Source of the DNA: Chryseobacterium sp. MYb7
GTDB taxonomy: Bacteria > Bacteroidota > Bacteroidia > Flavobacteriales > Weeksellaceae
DNA length: 64,000 nt
Assembly: GCF_002979455.1 (NCBI RefSeq)
Contig: NZ_PCOU01000002.1
Coordinates: 1-64,000, forward strand
Direction: 5' to 3'
Below are positions 46,401-55,140 of this stretch, piece by piece. How positions within the stretch are numbered: the first letter of the stretch is position 1; each line of letters starts with the position of its first letter. The translations under genes were made by a program, and so were the position numbers. The notes beneath the pieces are model-generated. The model saw only the letters and a program-made list of their open reading frames with translations, was not told the DNA's origin and ran no database searches.

Positions 46401-46813
46401 GAGAATAAAGTTTATGATTTTTTTAACTGGGTCAAAATTATTTAATAAAAGGTAAACCCCTATAAAAAGAGAGTATGAGATAAATCATATTAGTCTACTA
46501 AATTAGTAGGTTATTAAATTAAATTTAAATTATAATGATATAAAATATTGATTATCAATTTATTTTTTAGAATGTTGTAAATGTTAAAAAATGATAAAAA
46601 AGTTAATTTTCAGGTGTGAATTAAAATTAAAATTATAAGTCTATTTGTTTTGTAGACTTTTTATTTATTTTATAGCTCTACAATGTTCAAGAAAGAAATA
46701 TGATAAGAAGAAATGCTATTGATAGAGTTTGGTTTTGGCTAAGAAGAAGATAGATTCGGCGAAGTTTTCCTCATAGGCAATTCGGAATTTTACATCAACA
46801 AAAAAATAAAGAA
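46401..46813. other. 413-bp intergenic region with operator-like palindromes
   Basis: Divergent region between the SusC/D leader and the NmrA-like gene. It contains the palindrome at 46495-46509 and the inverted repeat AAGTCTA-N9-TAGACTT at 46637-46659. It is very AT-rich otherwise. No clear TAnnTTTG promoter found on either strand. Confidence 0.45.
46495..46509. promoter_or_regulatory. 15-bp palindrome CTACTAAATTAGTAG
   Basis: Perfect palindrome centred at 46502, about 95 bp upstream of the leader ORF and close to where its promoter should lie. Rrf2-type regulators of sulfur or iron-sulfur genes bind short AT-rich palindromes, so one of these is a candidate; this is inference. Confidence 0.5.
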
Positions 46814-47725
46814 ATGAATATTGTTTTAACAGGCTCCATCGGGAACATCGGAAAGCCGCTTACAAAAGAATTAGTAGACAAAGGACACTCGGTAACGGTG
46901 ATCAGCAGTAATAAAGAAAGAAAGGCAGCTATTGAAGCTTTAGGAGCAAAAGCTGCTATAGGCAGTATGTTTGATCCTGATTTTCTTACTGAAACATTTA
47001 CAGGAGCAGATGTTGTTTATCTCATGGAAACCATGGAGGCAGCAGGAGATTTATTTGATAAAAATGTTGATTTTATCGAAAAGATCAGTGAAATTGGTCA
47101 TCACTATAAAACTGCTGTGGAGCGCTCAGGAGTGAAGAAAATTATCCATCTCAGCAGTATTGGAGCTCATACGGATAGAGGTACGGGGATTATTGTATTT
47201 CATTACCATGTAGAGCAGATTCTGAAACAGCTTCCGAATGATGTTGCCATTAAATTTATTCGTCCGGTAGGCATCTATTTCAATATGTTTTCATTCATCA
47301 ATACGATTAAGAACAAAGGGGCTATTATTTCCAACTGGGGAGGAGATAAAAAAGAACCGTGGGTTTCTCCGTTGGATATTGCAGGCGTTGTAGCGGAAGA
47401 AATTGAAAAGCCATTTGAGGGAAGAACAGTACGTTATGTAGCCAGTGATGTGGTTTCTCCTAATGAAATTGCAAAAACTTTGGGTGAAGCAATCGGTAAG
47501 CCGAATCTTGAGTGGAAAGTGATTTCAGATGAAGAATTATTGAAAAACTGGCTTGATATCGGTTTCAATGAACAGGTGGCTAAAGGCTTTGTAGAAACTC
47601 AGGCAAGCCAGGGAAGCGGAGTTGTGTATGAAGATTATTATCAGAATCAGCCTGTTTTAGGAAAAGTAAAATTGGCAGACTTTGCAAAGGAATTTGCTGC
47701 TGCCTATCAAAATGATGAAGCGTAA
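46814..47725 (+). CDS. NmrA-like NAD(P)-binding reductase
   Basis: A 303-residue atypical short-chain dehydrogenase. The nucleotide-binding segment is IVLTGSIGNIGKPLTKELV at the N-terminus, with VTVISSNKERKAAIEALGAKA after it. There is no YxxxK catalytic pair; IHLSSIGAHTDRGTGII fits NmrA/HSCARG-type proteins. Some members reduce quinones (QorB-like), others act as redox sensors. An AraC-type regulator follows on the same strand, which suggests that it controls this gene. Confidence 0.85.
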   Translation: MNIVLTGSIGNIGKPLTKELVDKGHSVTVISSNKERKAAIEALGAKAAIGSMFDPDFLTETFTGADVVYLMETMEAAGDLFDKNVDFIEKISEIGHHYKTAVERSGVKKIIHLSSIGAHTDRGTGIIVFHYHVEQILKQLPNDVAIKFIRPVGIYFNMFSFINTIKNKGAIISNWGGDKKEPWVSPLDIAGVVAEEIEKPFEGRTVRYVASDVVSPNEIAKTLGEAIGKPNLEWKVISDEELLKNWLDIGFNEQVAKGFVETQASQGSGVVYEDYYQNQPVLGKVKLADFAKEFAAAYQNDEA

Positions 47726-47785
47726 ATATCAAACCACAAACGTCACAAATGTTTAAGAATAAACAAAGCACTACTTTAGCCACAA

Positions 47786-47815
47786 GCATCTGTGAAAATC
47801 TGTGCCATCCGTGGT
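47786..47815. repeat. Degenerate intergenic repeat (CTGTG..ATC.GT type)
   Basis: AAAATCTGTGCCATCCGTGG, similar to 20935-20965. Located in the 146-bp spacer before the AraC gene. Confidence 0.35.
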
Positions 47816-47871
47816 AAAAAAAAACTCTACAACAAAAGTTTACTGTAAAAACAATTTGTAATTTTATAGAT

Positions 47872-48792
47872 ATGGAAAAGCGGGCAATTAAAAGAATAAA
47901 ATCCATTACAGAATTTCACCGCTCAAGAGGGCTTCCTCCTCCTGAACATCCGTTGATCAGTGTGATTGACTATAAAGAGGTAAAACGGCCTGCCGATATC
48001 GGAGAGTTCAACTGGATGCTGGATTTTTACCAGATTTCTTTAAAAATAGGTATGAATGGAAAGTTGAAGTATGGCCAGCAGGAATATGACTTTGATGAAG
48101 GAACTCTGTTTTTTATTTCCCCGAACCAGGTTTTCAGAATTGAATCAGATCCCGGCGGACAGGAAAAACAATCCGGCTGGATGCTGTTGATTCACCCTGA
48201 CTTTCTGTGGAATACTTCTCTTGCAAAGACCATAAAACAGTATGACTTTTTTGACTATTCTGTGAATGAAGCCTTGTTTCTTTCAAAAAAAGAAGAACTT
48301 ACCATCAATGGAATTATAGAAAATATTGAGCAGGAATATCACGCAGTTATCGATAAATTCAGTCAGAATATCATCATTTCCCATATTGAAACACTGCTCA
48401 ATTATTCCGAAAGATTCTACGAAAGACAGTTTATCACCAGAAAAATGACTAATCACTCCATCCTCAATCGATTGGAAGATTTGCTGAGGGATTATTTCAA
48501 TGATAATAATCTGATATCAAAAGGATTACCGACAGTACAGTTTGTTACCGATGAAGTTGGAATCTCTCCCAATTACCTCAGTCGGTTATTAAAAAACCTT
48601 ACCGGACAAAGTACACAGCAGTTTATTCATGATAAACTGATTGAAAAAGCAAAAGAAAAGCTCTCTACAACAAATTTATCCGTAAGTGAAATTGCTTATG
48701 AATTAGGCTTTGAGCATCCACAGTCTTTTACAAAACTGTTTAAAAATAAAACCCAGTGCTCTCCATTGGAATTCAGAACCTCTTTTCAGTAA
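47872..48792 (+). CDS. AraC family transcriptional regulator
   Basis: A 306-residue regulator. The N-terminal half resembles a cupin-like sensing domain (GTLFFISPNQVFRIESD), and the C-terminal about 100 residues hold two HTH motifs (VQFVTDEVGISPNYLSRLLK and LSVSEIAYELGFEHPQSFTK). AraC proteins of this form activate neighbouring operons in response to a small ligand. The NmrA-like reductase lies upstream with a 146-bp gap, so the two are likely linked. Confidence 0.9.
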   Translation: MEKRAIKRIKSITEFHRSRGLPPPEHPLISVIDYKEVKRPADIGEFNWMLDFYQISLKIGMNGKLKYGQQEYDFDEGTLFFISPNQVFRIESDPGGQEKQSGWMLLIHPDFLWNTSLAKTIKQYDFFDYSVNEALFLSKKEELTINGIIENIEQEYHAVIDKFSQNIIISHIETLLNYSERFYERQFITRKMTNHSILNRLEDLLRDYFNDNNLISKGLPTVQFVTDEVGISPNYLSRLLKNLTGQSTQQFIHDKLIEKAKEKLSTTNLSVSEIAYELGFEHPQSFTKLFKNKTQCSPLEFRTSFQ

Positions 48793-48956
48793 AAAATGAA
48801 AAATCATTTATAGTAGATAAGAAAAAGAAATATTGAAGGTTTTTCACAGAAAAATTAATCTTATTTTTGAAATATCTTTATTTTGCACAATTTTTGCTGT
48901 AACAAGCTACTTTTGTCGGTTAAGACATAACCGATAGTACAAACTCCACCAATATT

Positions 48957-50465
48957 ATGATGAAAAAATACCTTATCTATATATCACTTTTGGGAGCACC
49001 CTTATTTTTGGGACAAAATAAAGTGAATGAAAAATCTGTATACCAGCAGAATCTGACACTATCAGAGAAAGAAAACGAGGCGATGGCATTTGATGCTGAT
49101 ATACAATTATCCGATGCAGAAATGGCTTTGGACAAAAAGCTATTCCAGCTTCATAAACAGCTTCTCAGTGATACGGATACAAAGAAAATATCTTTATATA
49201 ACAGTTCTTTTAATGAATTAAAACCATTAATAGAAGGCAGTAAGATGTTTGAAATTCTTCAGACCATGCCGAAAGGAGGTTTATTGCATACCCACAGCGG
49301 AGGAATAACCGATGTGAAATGGATTATTTCGGCTGCCAGAAAATATCAGGAATGCTATGTTTTCGATCGGGAGGATAATGATCAGTTTATTTTCGGACAG
49401 CTTGGATTTTTTGAAAAAGGAAAAGTTCCGGCTGGATTTGTAAGCCTTGATAAAAAGCTGACTTCAACCCCGGATTTTGAAAATAAGCTGTCGGATCTTC
49501 TTACCTTAAAACGTGACAATCTTTGCTCTTATACAGATTATTGGATTGAATTTGAAAAACGTTTTAAGCGCATCAGCCTGTTGCTTCCATACCGTCCTTT
49601 CTTTAAAGAATATTATCTGAAAGGATTTCAGGATTTAATAAAAGACAAAGTACAGCATGTAGAAATCAGATACATCTTTGATGAACTTTACGATTTTCAA
49701 CATGGGAAATATCCTTTGAAAACGTCCATCACAGATCTGCAGGATATTCTTAAAGAAATACACAAATCTGATCCGCAATTTACCCTGAAACTGATCTATT
49801 CAAGCTTTAAATTCTTAGATAATGAAAGTATTGGGAAACAGCTGCAAACAGCTTTTGAAATGAAAAAAGAATTTCCGGATATGATCTCAGGTTTTGATCT
49901 TGTGGCAGATGAAGCTGCAGGACATAACATTAATTTTTTTGAGAAAAACTGGACAAAAATGAGCGAACTTAGTAAAAAGTACGGAGTGGAATTACCTCTT
50001 TTCCTTCATGCCGGAGAAAGCAATTCTGCCCTGAATAAAAATGTTCTGGATGTTGCCCTGTTAAATAATAAAAGAATTGGTCACGGACTTAATCTGATTT
50101 ACTTCCCTAAAACAATGGAACAAATCAGAAAACAGAACAAACTGGTAGAAGTAAGCCCAATCAGTAATCAAATTTTGGGATATGTAAGTGATTTAAGAAA
50201 TCATCCTGCAAGAGTTTTATTGAGCAATGGGATACAGTGTTCCATCAGCAGTGATGATCCTTCTGTATATGGGTACACAGGTTTGAGCTATGATTTCTGG
50301 GTAACACAGGTCTATTGGGAGCTGGATGTGAAAGCATTGAAAAAACTGGTTTTCAATTCTATTAATTACTCTTCTTTGAATGACAATGAGAAAAAGAAAG
50401 CAGTAACTTATCTGAATCAGCAATGGAATGATTTTGTTCAGAAAACAAATCAGAAATTAAACTAA
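48957..50465 (+). CDS. Secreted adenosine deaminase-like protein (ADGF type)
   Basis: A 502-residue protein with a short signal peptide. The metal-dependent deaminase motifs are present: H111-T-H113 in GGLLHTHSGG, a His-Ala-Gly-Glu in LFLHAGESN, a His in RIGHGL, and the Asp pair in SSDDPSVYG. Unlike cytosolic Add, it has an N-terminal 90-residue extension of the adenosine deaminase growth factor type. It probably converts adenosine to inosine outside the cytoplasm, aiding nucleoside use. Own terminator after it. Confidence 0.87.
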   Translation: MMKKYLIYISLLGAPLFLGQNKVNEKSVYQQNLTLSEKENEAMAFDADIQLSDAEMALDKKLFQLHKQLLSDTDTKKISLYNSSFNELKPLIEGSKMFEILQTMPKGGLLHTHSGGITDVKWIISAARKYQECYVFDREDNDQFIFGQLGFFEKGKVPAGFVSLDKKLTSTPDFENKLSDLLTLKRDNLCSYTDYWIEFEKRFKRISLLLPYRPFFKEYYLKGFQDLIKDKVQHVEIRYIFDELYDFQHGKYPLKTSITDLQDILKEIHKSDPQFTLKLIYSSFKFLDNESIGKQLQTAFEMKKEFPDMISGFDLVADEAAGHNINFFEKNWTKMSELSKKYGVELPLFLHAGESNSALNKNVLDVALLNNKRIGHGLNLIYFPKTMEQIRKQNKLVEVSPISNQILGYVSDLRNHPARVLLSNGIQCSISSDDPSVYGYTGLSYDFWVTQVYWELDVKALKKLVFNSINYSSLNDNEKKKAVTYLNQQWNDFVQKTNQKLN

Positions 50466-50487
50466 TCAGGATCATTCTGGAAAAATA

Positions 50488-50519
50488 AAATCGCATTATT
50501 GACTTCAATAATGCGATTT
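50488..50519. terminator. Bidirectional terminator
   Basis: AAATCGCATTATTGA / TCAATAATGCGATTT perfect 15-bp stem with CT loop, between convergent genes. Confidence 0.85.
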
Positions 50520-50542
50520 GTCTTTTAAATAGCTATCAATTA

Positions 50543-51751
50543 CTATTTAAATTTTAATCTTGATAATTCTTTTTTTGCAACAGCACCTAATTTTGACGGA
50601 TTCACCTTTGTCAGAACCAGGGATTCGCAGTTATTGAAAATGGCAAAACGTTTTATAGTTTCTACAAAAGGGTTAAGCCATAGCTCAGGTTCTATAGTAC
50701 TGTTTTCAATATGTAAATGAATAAGTTCCAGCTTTTTTTCTTTTCTGTGCGCTTTACAGTCAACCCTTCCAATAAACTGATCTCCAAACAGGATGGGCAG
50801 ACAGAAATAGCCGTACTGTCTTTTTTCTTTCGGAGTATAGCATTCCAGGCGGAAATCAAAATCAAAGACCTGTTTGATCCGATCCCGATGAATAATAGCG
50901 TTGTCAAACGGAGATAACAGCCAGACACCAGAATTTTTAACATTAAATGTGTTTTCAAAAACATCATTCTGAACAAAAGCAGAAGATAATCCTTCTATTT
51001 TGACTTGAGATATTGATCCCTCTTCCAGCATAGTCTGTAAAACCTGGTTGACATTTTTCTTTAAATCATTTCCTTTCCGAAGATGGGTGATCTGTTTCAA
51101 TGTAGTAAATCCATAAGCCCGCAGATTGGTTTTCACGAGATATTCAGCCAGCTCAAGTGGAGTAGGTTCTGTGGTATCAATGAAAGACGGCAGAACTCTC
51201 TCTGCAAGATCATACGTTTTCTGCATTCCGGAACGTCCGCTGATCATCAGGTCTCCCTGCATAAAAAGTCTTTCTAGCGCTAATTTGGCAGGTTTCCAGT
51301 TCCACCAGCTTCCTGCTTTATAGCTTTCATTTTCAAAATCCCTTGCTCTTTTTGGACCTTCATTACGGATGTTGTCTACTACATATTCCATCACTTTAGG
51401 ATCAGCGTTGTAATATCGGGATTCTCCTCGTTTGATTGTCAGCATTTGAGGTAAAACATATCGAAAATCCTGCATAGGAAGATAAGAAGCTGCATGGAAC
51501 CAGTATTCAAATACTTTACGATCTTCTACCAGTTCTTCCAGATCATCTGCCTGAAAATCCGGGATTCTCGTCCAAAGGGTATGATGATGAGCTCGTTCTA
51601 CTATCGATAAAGTATCAATCTGTATATATCCGAGATGTTCCAAAGCATTCAGAACCGCAGTTTTTCCGGTTCCGAAAGGAGTATTTTGTGTTAATCCCTG
51701 ACTTTCTAAAGTTACAAGCTTTAATTGTTCTTGCGTCAGCGTCTTTTCCAT
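50543..51751 (-). CDS. YcaQ/AlkZ-like winged-helix DNA glycosylase
   Basis: A 402-residue protein of the HTH_42 (YcaQ/AlkZ) family. It has tandem winged helices and the catalytic-type motif Q44-I-D46 in GYIQIDTLSIVERAHHHTLW. AlkZ enzymes unhook interstrand crosslinks or excise alkylated bases; QxD is the YcaQ-type variant and QxQ the AlkZ-type. This assigns it to crosslink or alkylation repair with good but not complete confidence. A TATATTTG box is present upstream at 51790-51797 with a poor -33 partner. Confidence 0.85.
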   Translation of the reverse strand: MEKTLTQEQLKLVTLESQGLTQNTPFGTGKTAVLNALEHLGYIQIDTLSIVERAHHHTLWTRIPDFQADDLEELVEDRKVFEYWFHAASYLPMQDFRYVLPQMLTIKRGESRYYNADPKVMEYVVDNIRNEGPKRARDFENESYKAGSWWNWKPAKLALERLFMQGDLMISGRSGMQKTYDLAERVLPSFIDTTEPTPLELAEYLVKTNLRAYGFTTLKQITHLRKGNDLKKNVNQVLQTMLEEGSISQVKIEGLSSAFVQNDVFENTFNVKNSGVWLLSPFDNAIIHRDRIKQVFDFDFRLECYTPKEKRQYGYFCLPILFGDQFIGRVDCKAHRKEKKLELIHLHIENSTIEPELWLNPFVETIKRFAIFNNCESLVLTKVNPSKLGAVAKKELSRLKFK

Positions 51752-51862
51752 ATGTTAATTTGAAGAAAACAGATTTTATGATCCTCTTTCAAATATAATG
51801 ATTTAACGGAAAATGCATTGAACAGTATCTGTTTTAAATATTCTGGGTAAGTTGGTCAGAAG

Positions 51863-52810
51863 TCAGTTATTTTGACGATTATCCCGTTTTAGTTCTCTTT
51901 CGATTTCATTCACAAAAGGAAGAGGTGTAAGATAGCTTTCTTCTATGTATTTTCTGATATTTTCGTCCGTTTTTTTGTTAAATTTTCTGATAAAAAGCTG
52001 ATTGCCGGATTTTAAAGATTCAATATAATTGAAGGTATTCTGTGCTGTTTGAAAAATAGATTTCTCAAGTACCGCTCTTTTATCATCATTGATAATAATA
52101 TCACTGAATGATGTATTCATAAGGACAGTCTGAAAAAAAGATTCTGCAGGTAAAAAAGTGTGGAGATAGTAATCCTCAAAATCCATAACGATTTTGTTAT
52201 TGGTTAAAAATGCACAGGTTTCTCTTGTGAAAATAAACCATTTTCCACCAATATAAGGTGTCACATCCTTCATGAATGATCTTCTGTAGATGAAAGTAGA
52301 AATAATATAAGCTAATTCCGTAAAATGATTTTGTATTCTTTGCAGGGTATCTGGCCTGTAAAACTTCTGATCATAGTAAAAAAGATAATTACGCCCCTTA
52401 TTGAGCGTAAGAAATTTACGGATAATATTTTGTGATTTCAGGGGATAATCTTCACCGCTTAGATTAATAAAATAATCCCATTCTTTGCTTACATTTAAAA
52501 GAAATTCCATAGCATTCAGCTCAGCCTGAACCATATTGAAGCCTCCTGAAACAATATTCATACTGTCCAGAATATAGGCATTGGGAAAGTGAACAATATA
52601 CTGCTGTATTTCTTCTATGAAATCAGGTTTTGCTTTTCTGTCAATATGAATAAGATAAAACTGATCCCTTGTATAGATCTTCTGAAACATGTCTTTAAAT
52701 ATTTCAGGCTTATGGTGTACCATGATAAAATAAGCAATTCTTACATGCGGTGCAGTGCGTGATTCTAGTGTTTTGGGGTAGGGGGCTGCTAGTGGGGAAG
52801 AAGTTTGCAT
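51863..52810 (-). CDS. GT14 family glycosyltransferase (core-2/I-branching type)
   Basis: A 315-residue protein. GT14 features are RIAYFIMVHHKPEIFKDMF, the FYLIHIDRKAKPDF strand (donor region) and DYFINLSGEDYPLKS, the characteristic S-G-x-D-Y-P-L motif. Bacterial GT14 members add beta-linked sugars such as GlcNAc or xylose to surface glycans. No other glycan gene is beside it. No membrane segment, so it acts in the cytosol. Confidence 0.87.
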   Translation of the reverse strand: MQTSSPLAAPYPKTLESRTAPHVRIAYFIMVHHKPEIFKDMFQKIYTRDQFYLIHIDRKAKPDFIEEIQQYIVHFPNAYILDSMNIVSGGFNMVQAELNAMEFLLNVSKEWDYFINLSGEDYPLKSQNIIRKFLTLNKGRNYLFYYDQKFYRPDTLQRIQNHFTELAYIISTFIYRRSFMKDVTPYIGGKWFIFTRETCAFLTNNKIVMDFEDYYLHTFLPAESFFQTVLMNTSFSDIIINDDKRAVLEKSIFQTAQNTFNYIESLKSGNQLFIRKFNKKTDENIRKYIEESYLTPLPFVNEIERELKRDNRQNN

Positions 52811-53257
52811 GTTTCGGAGTTTAAAATCATCCGCGCTACCAAATAATTCGGTTTATTTGCAGAAGGTACGAATATATTTTTGATAATCAATCAATTAAAT
52901 GAAATTGTGTTTGTTTTTTTTATTGTAGGTTTGCAGAACATTTATAAAACAGGTCACTGCCTTTGCTATTCTGCATAGTTTAAAATCACATTTTTTCTTT
53001 CAGTCTTGCTTTTTCAGCTACCAATTTATAGTCTTGGGTTCCATAGTGGAAGTAAGAGATTATGAAGTTGTATTGTAGATAAGAGTGACAAGTCATTGCC
53101 GGTAATTTGTAATCTATTGAAAAATAGTATAGTAGCCGAAACAAGAAAAAGATGAGCAGAAAAAGAACATTCCTTATTTGTTTATCATTATAATACACCA
53201 ATTCAAATTCTGATCAGCAGATTTGTTTGCAAAATACCGGAAAAACCGGAATTTATA
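52811..53257. other. 447-bp intergenic region
   Basis: AT-rich spacer. A 71-residue frame (52986-53201, minus) opens from TTG/GTG only and encodes a hydrophobic stretch followed by a Lys/Glu tail; its only ATG would leave 36 residues. It may be a gene remnant, but I cannot support it as a functional gene. Confidence 0.3.
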
Positions 53258-53974
53258 ATGAATTTTAAAAATTTAAATTTAATCAATCCTATTATCCGTG
53301 CAGTGACAGAAGCAGGATACTCCAGGCCTACTGAAATACAGTATACTGCGATTCCGTATATTTTATCGGGAAGAGATGTTGCAGCATGTGCGAAGACAGG
53401 TGCCGGAAAAACAGCCGCATTTGCTATGCCTATTTTGCAGCTGCTGAAAAGACATACTCCGGATCATAAAGAAATACGGACTTTAATTCTTACACCTACA
53501 CCGGAACTGGCAGTACAGATAGAAGAAAATCTTAAAATTTACAGTAAATATTTACCATTATCTCTGCTTTCCATTTATGAAGGGGTTTCCATTGGAAGCC
53601 AGCTTGCAGCACTGAGAAAAAGAGTAGATGTTCTTGTGGCAACACCCGGAGGGCTGCTTGATGTAGAAAATCAGAGACATATTGATCTTTCTAAAATTGA
53701 GTTGCTTGTTTTGGATGATGCAGATAAGATGCTTGATATGGGATTGATTAATCATATAAAGAAAATATTGAATCTGGCTTCCCACAGAAGACAAAATCTG
53801 CTTTTTTCTGCTACAATGCCGGGAAGTTTAAAATATTTTGCCAAAACAATCCTGAATAATCCTGTAGAGATTATTGTAGATCCCGCTTCTTCAGTACCCC
53901 AGACGGTAAAGCTTCCGGATCTTAAAAATATTCAACCGCTGGTAGGAAACATAATGCCTGCCAGAATATCATAA
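53258..53974 (+). CDS. Half-length DEAD-box protein (RecA1 domain only)
   Basis: A 238-residue protein covering the Q motif and first RecA domain of a DEAD-box RNA helicase (Q28 in GYSRPTEIQ, motif I AKTGAGKT 45-52, motif III SAT 184-186). The second RecA domain with motifs IV-VI is absent. Several motifs are altered: Ia reads TPTPELA instead of PTRELA, Ib reads TPGGL instead of TPGRL, and motif II is DDAD instead of DEAD. The frame ends at a clean stop and downstream DNA does not encode the missing half. It cannot be a helicase alone. The cold-shock gene lies 54 bp downstream in the same direction, where full-length helicases often occur. Confidence 0.85.
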   Translation: MNFKNLNLINPIIRAVTEAGYSRPTEIQYTAIPYILSGRDVAACAKTGAGKTAAFAMPILQLLKRHTPDHKEIRTLILTPTPELAVQIEENLKIYSKYLPLSLLSIYEGVSIGSQLAALRKRVDVLVATPGGLLDVENQRHIDLSKIELLVLDDADKMLDMGLINHIKKILNLASHRRQNLLFSATMPGSLKYFAKTILNNPVEIIVDPASSVPQTVKLPDLKNIQPLVGNIMPARIS

Positions 53975-54028
53975 ATACAATCTGTAGCGTTTACAGATCA
54001 TAATACACAATTTTTAATACCAATTACA

Positions 54029-54223
54029 ATGCAAGAAGGCACCGTAAAATTTTTTAATGAAGCAAAAGGCTTCGGTTTTATTACTCCGGCAGACGGAAGT
54101 AAAGACATATTTGTACATTCTTCAGGATTAAATACAAGAGCAATCCGTGAGAATGATAAAGTAGTTTTTGATGTACAAAAAAGCGATAAAGGTTTAAATG
54201 CTGTTAACGTAAAGTTAGCGTAA
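54029..54223 (+). CDS. Cold shock protein (CspA family)
   Basis: A 64-residue OB-fold protein with RNP1 KGFGFI and RNP2 DIFVHS, the single-stranded RNA-binding motifs. It acts as an RNA chaperone in cold or growth change. It lies 54 bp after the half DEAD-box gene and may be co-transcribed; both fit a cold response. Confidence 0.93.
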   Translation: MQEGTVKFFNEAKGFGFITPADGSKDIFVHSSGLNTRAIRENDKVVFDVQKSDKGLNAVNVKLA

Positions 54224-54585
54224 TTAAAATCTTAATTGCAGGGATGTTAGAATGACATTCTTTGCCATATCAAGTCTCATATTTTTATATTTTTTTTTTA
54301 AAATTCAAAAATCCATGGAACTTTAGGATCTGGATATATTGTTTGAAAGAACATTGATGTAATGTAAATTACTTTTTATTTTTTATTTTCATTATGTTCA
54401 TTAGCCTCTTACTTTTATGTGAGAGGTTTTTCAGGGATTTAAGAAAATAAGGCAGCAATTGGTCTGAATATTGAAAGACTAAGACTGGATGTCTGGAAAA
54501 TAAATATGCAGACTTGATATACACTTATTACAGTGATGATAACATCTGTACATATTTTAATCCCTCAAAAGGTTCAGAAAAGGAT
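54224..54585. other. 362-bp intergenic region
   Basis: Contains the hairpin CCTCTTAC / GTGAGAGG followed by TTTTT at 54405-54432. No ORF on either strand. The region up to the MaoC start has a weak AAAAGGATATG ribosome-binding context. Confidence 0.4.
54405..54432 (+). terminator. Terminator after the cold shock gene
   Basis: 8-bp stem CCTCTTAC/GTGAGAGG with 6-base loop and a T run, 180 bp past the cspA stop. Confidence 0.65.
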
Positions 54586-55047
54586 ATGATTATTATTAAT
54601 AATTTTAATGAGTATAAATCTCTTGAAGGACAGGTGCTGGGAGATTCTGCATGGCATACGATCAGCCAGGAACAGATCAACAGATTTGCAGATGCTACTT
54701 TAGATCATCAGTGGATCCATACAGATCAGGAAAAAGCTGAGAAAGAAGGTCCTTTTAAATCAACCATTGCTCATGGTTATTTAACATTATCATTGATTCC
54801 CTATCTCTGGAAACAGATTGCGGATGTGAGAAATGTAAAAATGGAGATCAATTACGGAATAGAAAACCTTAAATTCGGAGAAGCTGTTCCGGTAAATAGC
54901 GATGTAAAGCTGCGGGCAACTGTAAAATCTGTGATTAACCTCAGAGGAACTGTAAAAGCAATCGTGGAAGCCAAACTCTTAATTAAAGACCATGCAAAAC
55001 CTGCTTATACAGGAGATGTTATTTTCCTTTATCATTTTAAAGATTAA
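54586..55047 (+). CDS. MaoC-like dehydratase (hot-dog fold)
   Basis: A 153-residue protein from the ATG at 54586, preceded by AAAAGG; the longer frame opens only with TTG and adds unlikely sequence. MaoC markers are ISQEQINRFADATLDHQWIH (catalytic Asp/His in the hydratase motif) and IAHGYLTLSLIPYLW. Family members hydrate enoyl-CoA or similar thioesters. Stand-alone gene; substrate unknown. Confidence 0.85.
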   Translation: MIIINNFNEYKSLEGQVLGDSAWHTISQEQINRFADATLDHQWIHTDQEKAEKEGPFKSTIAHGYLTLSLIPYLWKQIADVRNVKMEINYGIENLKFGEAVPVNSDVKLRATVKSVINLRGTVKAIVEAKLLIKDHAKPAYTGDVIFLYHFKD

Positions 55048-55140
55048 TTTACTTTCGGAGTATACAAATTCCCAACATTTAGTATTTCACAAATAAAAAA
55101 GCATCATTGAATGCAATGATACTTTCACATTATAAAGAGC

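Noticed and set aside
52986..53201. 71-codon ORF on the minus strand
   Set aside because: Starts only with TTG/GTG; the first ATG would leave half the length. Possible remnant, not supported.
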